Assembly (NCBI GenBank): GCA_013361525.1
Contig: JABFXY010000008.1
Coordinates: 38,388 to 102,387 of the forward strand
DNA from: Polyangiaceae bacterium
GTDB taxonomy: Bacteria > Myxococcota_A > Polyangia > Polyangiales > Polyangiaceae
DNA: 64,000 bases
Direction: 5' to 3'
The position numbers and the translations under genes are program-made. The notes under the pieces are model-generated. The model saw only the letters and a program-made list of their open reading frames with translations, made no database searches and was not told where the DNA came from. Position 1 is the stretch's first letter; every line of letters begins with the position of its first letter. This document shows positions 57,471 through 64,000 of this stretch, in pieces.

Positions 57471-59084
57471 ATGTCTGCGTCTTTCGATGAGGATCTGGAA
57501 CGGTGCCGAGCGCGGGTCGGCACCGTCATTCGAGGCAAGTGGCGCCTCGAGTCGCTCATCGGCGTCGGCGGGATGGCGGCCGTCTACGCGGCAAACCACG
57601 ACGGCCGCCGCGAGGCGATCAAGATTCTCCACCCGCACGTCGCGATCTCGAAAGAGCATCGCGCCCGCTTCGAGCAGGAAGCGCTGGCCGTCGCGAGACT
57701 CGGCCACCCAGCGACGGTGCAAGTGCACGCGGTCGAGGTCGCGGACGACGGCTCACCCTGCATGGTGATGGAGCTGCTCGAGGGTGAATCCCTCGGGCAG
57801 CGCGCGTTTCGCCTGGGGACGATCCCGGAGCGCGAGCTTCTCCACTACGTGGACACGCTGCTCGACGTGCTCGCCGTCGCTCACGAGCGCGGGGTCATTC
57901 ATCGCGACATCAAGCCCGACAATCTCTTCGTGACGTCGGATGGGCGCCTCAAGGTGCTCGACTTCGGCATCGCGCGCATGCGTGAAGGCGGTCAGGGCGT
58001 CCACACGCGCACCGGCGCGATGCTCGGCACGACCGCGTACATGGCGCCGGAGCAGATCCATGCGCGCCCGCTCGATGGTCGAGCCGACTTGTTCGCGGTC
58101 GGCGCGACGATGTTCCGCATCATCACGAAGAAGCGCATTCACGAGGCCGAGACCGACGCGGCGCTCCTGATGGCAATGGGTTCGACGCAAGCGAGGCCGA
58201 TTGCGTCCGTCGACCCGAACGTCGATCCGAAGATCGCGAAGATCGTCGATCGTGCGCTCGCCTTCGATCGCGACCATCGATACCCCGATGCGCGCGCGAT
58301 GCAGTCCGACGTCCGCGCAGTCCTTCGTGGTGAGCAGCCGCTCTTCGCGTCGCTCGCAGCAGAGGTCTCGGCCGGCTCGCGCGACATGCCGACGAGCTCC
58401 GGCCAGCGCCCGACGCGCGCCGAAGGCAATGGTCGTTTGGACCCGGCCGCCGCGCAGACGCTGGTCGGCGCGCCGATGCCACGCCCGCGTCCCACGACGG
58501 AGCGAATGCAGCTGCCTGGGGTCGAGCCGACGTCCCCTGCCGAGCCTGTCCCTTCGAGCGCGATTTGGGTCCAGCCGACGCCGAGCCAACCGTTCTCCAA
58601 TGCTTCGTACCCGAGCGCCGCCGGCCATCACCCGACGGCCGCCGCGTGGGGCTCTGCAGCGCCGGTGGCTCGAAAAGAGCGCAAGGCGCCGCTCGCCGCG
58701 GTGGTGATCCTCGCGGCGCTGATGGCCGTCGCTGGAAGCGCGATCGCCGTGATGCTGCTGCTCGGTGGAGGAGACGACCCCGGCGACCGCGCCGCGAACG
58801 CGAAGGACGGCGTCAGCACGGCTACCGCGACGAGCGTCGCACCGACGTCGACGCCGCAGACGGCGGCTACCGCGACGACGACCAACGCGACGAGCCAAAC
58901 GCCGACGGCGCAGAAGCCTCCGACGACCCGACCTCCCGCGACGGCGACGCCGACGAGCACACCGACCTCCAGCGCGAGCGCGCGCCCGACGACCACGATT
59001 CGCATCCCCACCCACGTCCAAGACAAGCTCCAGAAGCAGCGCGACAAGGAGCAAAAGGACGCGGAAAAGGGCAAAGGCAAGTAG
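57471..59084 (+). CDS. Hanks-type Ser/Thr protein kinase, membrane-anchored
   Basis: 537 residues. The kinase domain (~22-285) has IGVGGMAAVY, EAIKILH, VIHRDIKPDN, LDFGIA and GTTAYMAPEQ, all catalytic. A ~130-residue Ala/Pro/Thr-rich linker is followed by one membrane helix (AAVVILAALMAVAGSAIAVMLL) near 420 and an Ala/Thr/Pro-rich external tail ending in a Lys-rich stretch. ATG start. It lies between the VWA lipoprotein and an unknown lipoprotein on the same strand. Confidence 0.93.
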   Translation: MSASFDEDLERCRARVGTVIRGKWRLESLIGVGGMAAVYAANHDGRREAIKILHPHVAISKEHRARFEQEALAVARLGHPATVQVHAVEVADDGSPCMVMELLEGESLGQRAFRLGTIPERELLHYVDTLLDVLAVAHERGVIHRDIKPDNLFVTSDGRLKVLDFGIARMREGGQGVHTRTGAMLGTTAYMAPEQIHARPLDGRADLFAVGATMFRIITKKRIHEAETDAALLMAMGSTQARPIASVDPNVDPKIAKIVDRALAFDRDHRYPDARAMQSDVRAVLRGEQPLFASLAAEVSAGSRDMPTSSGQRPTRAEGNGRLDPAAAQTLVGAPMPRPRPTTERMQLPGVEPTSPAEPVPSSAIWVQPTPSQPFSNASYPSAAGHHPTAAAWGSAAPVARKERKAPLAAVVILAALMAVAGSAIAVMLLLGGGDDPGDRAANAKDGVSTATATSVAPTSTPQTAATATTTNATSQTPTAQKPPTTRPPATATPTSTPTSSASARPTTTIRIPTHVQDKLQKQRDKEQKDAEKGKGK

Positions 59085-59118
59085 CGACTGCCGATTGCGG
59101 AACCACGGAAGCGGACGC

Positions 59119-60903
59119 ATGTCTGAGCCCGCCGTGAGAAGGATCGGAACCTTCGCCGCTGCGCTCCTGGTCCTCGCGGCGGCATGTGTTCCATCGCGAC
59201 CGACGGCGCCGATCGATCTGCCGCCGTCGCGCACCGGGTCTTCCGGGCTGGGCGAACCGCTGCCCAGAGCCATGCCGATGTCTCGCGAGGAAGCGCTGTC
59301 CGCGGCGAGGCGCCTCGTCTCTCGGTGGCAAAAGGCACGCGAGACGGCGAATGTGCCGGTCTCCACTTCGATCGCGAGCTTTCCAATGCGGGAGGACCCG
59401 CTCGCGCTCCTGACGATTCTCGCGGACCCCTGTCTCGAAGGCGGCGACTTCCACGCGCAACCTTGCGAGGAGATCGGCGACCCCGAATCGAACCTGGGCG
59501 CGCTGTTCTACCCGCTGCTCGAGCTCGCGCGAGAGACTGCCCCTCTCGAGAGTGGAAGCACCGACACCCTGAAGCTCCTCTTTCGACTCGAGAACACGGC
59601 AGCGTGGTACGCGGCGAGGCACGCGATCGAGCGCATCCTCGAGCGACGCTTCCTTCGAGCGCACAAGTCCTGCGAGCGCCCTGACGCGAACGATGTAGCC
59701 ACCGCCTCCGCCGACCTCGACGACTTCTTCGTGCTCTCCGAGACCGGAACGGTTCGACGGCTGACGAAACCCGAACGCGCCGACCTCGCCTATTTGTACG
59801 CAGCTGTCCGGGACAGCGGCCCGGCGTTCGGCAGCGACGCGTGGGTCCCCTCATCGCCACTACCCGCCGGCCATCCCGATCTTCAGCTGCGCGCCAAGCT
59901 CAATGCCGAAATGGACACCGCGCATCGGGCAGGCGACATCGGACAATACGCGAAGACCGCGCGGGACTACTTGGCATCGCTCGGTTATCCGGGCCCGCTC
60001 CGCACGGAGGAGGACGGCGCCGCTCACTGGAAGGGGCCCGGCTATCTCGAAGTCCTGCGTGAATATGCACGCGCACGCGAAATGCTCGGTGAGACCGCGG
60101 AGGCGGAGCGTGCCTATCGGCACACGCGGCACGTCAACGGCACACACGACCAGATCGTCAAAGGCGCCATACGAACGGCGGAGGTTCGTGCGGGTTGCGA
60201 GGGCTCGGTCGCCGAGCGCCTCTTCGCCATCAATCAGCCCGAGGACTTCTACGGGATCAACCGGCTCATCGAGGACGGGTACGACGTGCCGCGGCTCTAC
60301 CGCGGCGCGCTCCTCACGTCGGGCCGTGCAGATCCGGCGGAGGTTCGGCGGGCGCTTCAAGCGTCACCCCTTCGACGTGAAGGCATCGCGCGGCTCGAGC
60401 GTCTCGGCTCCGAGTGGTGGGCAGGGCGGACACGAGCCATACCCGGGCTTGCCGACACCGCGCGCGCCAAGAGCGTGGATGCGCTCGCGCGGGTTGCCGC
60501 GAAGGGCGACAGATACGACCAGTTGGAGGCTTTGCTGACACTCGGAAGACTGCTGCGAGACGACGGTGCGGACCCATGCAAGAAGGTCAATGTCCCCCGC
60601 ATCTACCTCATCGGCGGACTGCGAGCCGTGCAGCCCATGGTGGAATGCGGCTCGAAGATCGACCCCACCCTCGTGACGGCGCTCGTTCGGTCGCTGGCCC
60701 CGCTACAAAACTCGCCAGACGACGAAGTGCTCCATGACTTCGTCGGTTTGCTCGGCCTCCTCGGCTCTGTGGAAGCCAAGCCGCTGTTGCAGAGCGTGAT
60801 CGCGACGAGCGGCGCGCGCGCGAACGGGGAAATCGAAGAGAGAGCGCGCTCGGAGCTCTCACGCATCGATATGGCCGAAATCAATCGGCGTGCCCGCCCG
60901 TGA
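59119..60903 (+). CDS. Lipoprotein of unknown function
   Basis: About 594 residues with a lipobox (LVLAAACVP, Cys24). Residues ~50-350 include helical segments and a few cysteines (DPCLEGGD, QPCEEIGD, KSCERPDA); ~350-590 is made of helical repeats (LRREGIARLERLG; QLEALLTLGRLLRD; SVEAKPLLQSVIATSG) somewhat like HEAT or TPR arrays. No family recognised. Start ATG 59119; the frame stays open upstream inside the kinase gene but without support. It is the last gene of a forward run of three (VWA lipoprotein, kinase, this). Confidence 0.82.
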   Translation: MSEPAVRRIGTFAAALLVLAAACVPSRPTAPIDLPPSRTGSSGLGEPLPRAMPMSREEALSAARRLVSRWQKARETANVPVSTSIASFPMREDPLALLTILADPCLEGGDFHAQPCEEIGDPESNLGALFYPLLELARETAPLESGSTDTLKLLFRLENTAAWYAARHAIERILERRFLRAHKSCERPDANDVATASADLDDFFVLSETGTVRRLTKPERADLAYLYAAVRDSGPAFGSDAWVPSSPLPAGHPDLQLRAKLNAEMDTAHRAGDIGQYAKTARDYLASLGYPGPLRTEEDGAAHWKGPGYLEVLREYARAREMLGETAEAERAYRHTRHVNGTHDQIVKGAIRTAEVRAGCEGSVAERLFAINQPEDFYGINRLIEDGYDVPRLYRGALLTSGRADPAEVRRALQASPLRREGIARLERLGSEWWAGRTRAIPGLADTARAKSVDALARVAAKGDRYDQLEALLTLGRLLRDDGADPCKKVNVPRIYLIGGLRAVQPMVECGSKIDPTLVTALVRSLAPLQNSPDDEVLHDFVGLLGLLGSVEAKPLLQSVIATSGARANGEIEERARSELSRIDMAEINRRARP

Positions 60904-60930
60904 GCGACTTCGTGCGCAACCGGGCCGCCC

Positions 60931-63114
60931 TCACTCCTTCGTGTGCTCGATTGCGAACGAATAGGCATCCGCGCCTTGTTCCACGGCGGAGCGCACGAGA
61001 TCCGCGCCGCCATGGCCCGCGTTCCGCTCGATCCGAAGCAGCACCGGTCCACCCGCGCTGGCTACCTGCATCGCCGCGGTGAATTTCCGCGCGTGCATCG
61101 GGTCCACGCGGTCATCGCTATCCGCCGATTGCAAAAGCATCGCGGGGTATCGCACGCCGTCTCGAACATGGTGATACGGCGAATAGCCGAAGAGCGCGGC
61201 AAACTGCGCAGCGTCGTCCGACGAGCCATATTCGCTCACCCATGTCTTGCCCGAGCCAAAACGGTGATAGCGCACCATATCGAGCAGCGGCACCGTGCAA
61301 ATCACCGCCGCGAATAGGTCCGGGCGCTGAACAGCCGCCGCGCCGACGAGGAGCCCGCCGTTCGAGCGGCCCGAGATCGCGAGGCGCGAGGGTCGCGTAT
61401 ACCCCTTTTCGACGAGGTACTCGGCCGCTGCGATGAAATCGTCGAAGACATTTTGCTTCTTCAAAAGCATCCCCGCTTGGTGCCACGCATCGCCATATTC
61501 GCCGCCGCCGCGCAGGTTGACGACCGCGTACAACCCACCTCGCTCGAGCCACGGGTACACCGACGCGGAGAACTTCGGCGTCATGCTGAGCTGAAACCCG
61601 CCATACCCATACAAGAGGGCGCGCCCGCTCCCGTCGCGCGGCCGATCCTTCTTCCCCACGAGAAACATCGACAACCGCGTGCCGTCCTTGGATGGGAAAA
61701 ACACCTGCTCCACGTCGTAAGCCGTCGAATCCACCGCGACGTTGGTGGTGGCCCATCGCTTCGTCTCGCTCGTCCCGACCGACAGCTCGTAGACCTCGCG
61801 CGGCGTCGTGAATGATTGGAAGGCCCAATAGGCCTCGTCCTCGTCCGGGGTCCCCGTAACGTCGGAGATCGAGCCGATTCCAGGGAGCGCCACCTTCCGA
61901 ATCGATCCGCCATCGATGTCGCGGACCTCGAGGCGGCTCGACGCGTCCTCGAGATAGTGAAGAACCAGCCGCCCCCCGACGATGGAGAAATCGGATAGGG
62001 TCGCGTCGCTCCGCTCGGGGACGACCTCGTGCCACCGAGCCCGCTCGGGTCGGGTCGGGTCGACGCGGAAGATTCTCCATTTGGGGGCGCCTTCGTCGGT
62101 CGCAACGTACAATTGGTCTTTGAACGCGATAGCGCGATAGTGAGCCTTCTGGCCCACGACGATCGGCTTCCACTCCCCCTTCGTGGGACTACCATGCACC
62201 CCACGCAGATCGCGAACATAGATGTCGTGCGAAGCCCACCCGTGCCGCACCGTCGCGAGGAGCCACCGCCCGTCATGCGATAGCGATCCGAAGAGAAAGG
62301 TCGTCGGATCGCCGGTCTTTTCGCGAATGGCGATATCCTGAGCGACCGGGCGCCCGAGCGTGTGATAGCGAATCTCCGTGTATCCGGGGCGGTCCGCCGC
62401 GGGCACGTCGTCTTTGGGTGGTATCCACGAATAGTAAAAGCCGTCCGACCGGGGCGACCACGACAAGTCGAAGTACTTCGCGCCTTCGATGACGTCCGAC
62501 GACGAGACCTTCCCCGTCTCGACGTCGATGACGTGGAGCGTCGCTTCATCGGAGTTGTTCGGGCGAGCTTGGTAGACGACCTTCTTGCCGTCAGGGCTCG
62601 GCAGCCATTCGCCGAGCGCATCGCCCGCGTGTGACCAAGCGTTCGGGTCGAGCAGGACCTTTTCCGTGCCGGATTTGCCGTCGCGGCAAACCACGGCGGA
62701 GCGCTCCTGACTCGCGAGCCGCCGGCCAAAGAAGTAGCGCCCTTTTCGCTTCAACGGCGGCGACACGACATCGAAGTAGAGGATCTCCCGCAACCGAGAC
62801 TCGATCGCCGGCCGTTCTGACAGTGTTGCCAGCTCGCGCTGCGCAAGGTCGTCCTCTGCAGCCATCCAGCGCTGGACCTCCTCGCTGGACGCATCCTCGA
62901 GCCATCGATACGGGTCGGGGACTTCCACGCCGTGCAGCAGCTCGCTCACCACTTCGCGACGGGTCGGCGGATACGACGACGGCAGACCGACCTCGGCTAC
63001 CAGCTGGGCACTCGATTGGGCCTGGAGCGGGGCCGGTCGCCGAGCCGATGCACCCGCCTCGACCCGGCCACATCCCAACGCGCACGCCACCGTCATGAGC
63101 AAAGCCAGCCTCAT
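60931..63114 (-). CDS. Prolyl oligopeptidase (S9A) lipoprotein
   Basis: About 727 residues. An N-terminal lipobox (ACALGCGR, Cys15) shows it is exported and lipid-anchored. The N-terminal beta-propeller (~60-440) opens [20 protein letters not shown], typical of S9A. The hydrolase domain has [16 protein letters not shown] and [16 protein letters not shown]; the catalytic triad is Ser584 in SGRSNGGLL, Asp668 in [10 protein letters not shown] and His701 in NAGHGGAD. It cleaves after proline in peptides up to ~30 residues. Use of ATG 63114 gives the lipoprotein signal; the frame extends to 63216 without support. Confidence 0.93.
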   Translation of the reverse strand: MRLALLMTVACALGCGRVEAGASARRPAPLQAQSSAQLVAEVGLPSSYPPTRREVVSELLHGVEVPDPYRWLEDASSEEVQRWMAAEDDLAQRELATLSERPAIESRLREILYFDVVSPPLKRKGRYFFGRRLASQERSAVVCRDGKSGTEKVLLDPNAWSHAGDALGEWLPSPDGKKVVYQARPNNSDEATLHVIDVETGKVSSSDVIEGAKYFDLSWSPRSDGFYYSWIPPKDDVPAADRPGYTEIRYHTLGRPVAQDIAIREKTGDPTTFLFGSLSHDGRWLLATVRHGWASHDIYVRDLRGVHGSPTKGEWKPIVVGQKAHYRAIAFKDQLYVATDEGAPKWRIFRVDPTRPERARWHEVVPERSDATLSDFSIVGGRLVLHYLEDASSRLEVRDIDGGSIRKVALPGIGSISDVTGTPDEDEAYWAFQSFTTPREVYELSVGTSETKRWATTNVAVDSTAYDVEQVFFPSKDGTRLSMFLVGKKDRPRDGSGRALLYGYGGFQLSMTPKFSASVYPWLERGGLYAVVNLRGGGEYGDAWHQAGMLLKKQNVFDDFIAAAEYLVEKGYTRPSRLAISGRSNGGLLVGAAAVQRPDLFAAVICTVPLLDMVRYHRFGSGKTWVSEYGSSDDAAQFAALFGYSPYHHVRDGVRYPAMLLQSADSDDRVDPMHARKFTAAMQVASAGGPVLLRIERNAGHGGADLVRSAVEQGADAYSFAIEHTKE

Positions 63115-63178
63115 CGCGCGCGTATTGGGCGAACGCCGAGGGTTTTCTGACGAAGTGGTGTGCTCTGGCGTGAGGCCT

Positions 63179-63859
63179 CTATTCAGCGCCCTTTTTGACG
63201 CATGCGTCGTACGCATTCATGTCGGTCGGCTTGCCGGGATCGGGAAGACATGCGGCGACGTGCTTCGGCAGGATTTTTCGACACGGTCGAAAGCTCACCG
63301 TCATCGCGCCACGAAGGCCACTCGTCCTCGCGTCCTCACCCGACAGCTCCGCGAGGCGCCGCGCCACCGCGGTGCATTCGTCGGCGTCCGCGTCGGGAAG
63401 CTTGTCGTAACCCACCTCGGTAAGGGCCGCGTCCACCTTCTTCATCACGCGGGTGCCGACATCCTCGGCAAACGCGGCTTCAGCCATCACGCTCGTATAG
63501 TCTTCGACGGAGACTCCGCGCTTTTCGCGCAAATCGTCGTGCATGGCGACCGCCGCAGGCGCAGCCAGCCCAACGGCGTCAGCGAATGCCACTTGGCTCT
63601 TCGGTTTGCGCTTGCCCACCTCGCGCACGGCAGCCGCCGAACGATCCCCGATGTCGTCGAAAAACGCGCGGACGTTCTTCCGCGTTGCTTCCGAGACGAC
63701 GGGCGCTTCCCCCTCGCCCTGCCCTTGCTCGTCCGATCGCGTCGCCGGCGAGGGCGCGACCGCGGACGCCGAAGCGGACGCGCTGCCGGACGATGCGTTC
63801 GGCTCGCATGCGGCGAGCATGGTCGCGAAGATCAGGACGGTCGTGCGCATGACCGCCAC
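63179..63859 (-). CDS. Lipoprotein of unknown function
   Basis: 226 residues with a lipobox (FATMLAAC). A Ser/Ala linker is followed by a helical body (~50-150) and a Cys-containing C-terminal part (ADECTAVARRLAELSG, FRPCRKIL, HVAACLPDPG, AYDACVKKG), four cysteines in all. No family recognised. The start is ATG 63859, or 63850 three codons later. It precedes the prolyl oligopeptidase gene on the same strand with 64 bp between. Confidence 0.78.
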   Translation of the reverse strand: MAVMRTTVLIFATMLAACEPNASSGSASASASAVAPSPATRSDEQGQGEGEAPVVSEATRKNVRAFFDDIGDRSAAAVREVGKRKPKSQVAFADAVGLAAPAAVAMHDDLREKRGVSVEDYTSVMAEAAFAEDVGTRVMKKVDAALTEVGYDKLPDADADECTAVARRLAELSGEDARTSGLRGAMTVSFRPCRKILPKHVAACLPDPGKPTDMNAYDACVKKGAE

Positions 63860-63958
63860 CTACCGTGATTCGCCGGCGGATCACAGCGCTCCATGACTCG
63901 TCCGGAGTATTTGTGATCGGCCGCGCCCGGCGTCGCGCGTATAAGACGTTAACGATCC

Positions 63959-64000
63959 ATGCCCGTTTGGTTGCCCTGGATTTTTCTAGCGTTGTTCGTG
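63959..64000 (+). CDS. Start of a further gene, truncated by the window edge
   Basis: An ATG at 63959 opens a frame to the end of the window (MPVWLPWIFLALFV), a hydrophobic start such as a membrane segment or signal. It is divergent from the lipoprotein at 63179-63859. Too short to say more. Confidence 0.4.
   Translation, partial: MPVWLPWIFLALFV

Overview
The window looks like a piece of the chromosome of a high-GC, Gram-negative predatory or soil bacterium of the myxobacterial lineage (Polyangia/Myxococcia type). Four Hanks-type Ser/Thr kinases with long low-complexity linkers and single membrane helices, an FHA-domain bacterial enhancer-binding protein, a PEGA/TPR protein, many lipoproteins that are not recognisable families, and a minor-pilin/PilY1 operon of the gliding-motility type all point that way. 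There are no rRNA or tRNA genes, CRISPR arrays, phage genes or insertion sequences. Coding density is very high, and no gene-free stretch exceeds about 230 bases. The species cannot be named from the sequence alone.

Region by region. 1-613: the end of a membrane protein entering from the left. 621-6334: an RND efflux operon (lipoprotein adaptor, inner-membrane pump, TetR regulator) divergent from a second TetR gene; three copies of a GCAAC-N6-GTTGC palindrome sit between the divergent genes. 6350-11472: unknown lipoprotein, an ECF sigma factor coupled to a membrane partner, and a beta-barrel-like exported protein. 11471-14041: a phosphodiesterase/nuclease-fold enzyme and a PEGA protein, followed by elaborate hairpins. 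14197-17747: EAL phosphodiesterase, Ser/Thr kinase, MazG. 17850-22358: RlmN, FHA enhancer-binding protein and a zinc-ribbon kinase. 22696-29153: FAD-linked oxidase, RuvC, a LolA-like protein, Ogt, two small membrane proteins and PmbA/TldE. 29236-31479: two tandem Cys-rich lipoproteins and a lamin-tail-domain lipoprotein. 31585-39186: a small HTH protein, scpB-scpA with enormous acidic tails, and a zinc-ribbon kinase. 39177-45413: two barrel-like proteins, a lipase, a HAD protein, gcvT-gcvH, a MaoC hydratase and a membrane-anchored parvulin. 45414-55283: a lipoprotein, then a six-gene operon of four prepilins, PilY1 and a lipoprotein. 55299-64000: a response regulator with PAS domain, a VWA lipoprotein, a Ser/Thr kinase, an unknown lipoprotein, a prolyl oligopeptidase, another lipoprotein and the first codons of a further gene.

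How the parts work together. Many genes are translationally coupled (ATGA or GTGA overlaps: sigma factor with partner, scpA-scpB, all pilin genes through PilY1 and its lipoprotein; TGATG at the Cys-rich pair). The best candidates for something new are the acidic disordered tails on both subunits of the ScpAB condensin complex, the triple operator of the efflux locus, the minor-pilin operon with an in-frame 15-bp tandem repeat in a prepilin leader, the FHA enhancer-binding protein whose sigma-54 contact loop reads GAFPGA, and the paired Cys-rich lipoproteins.
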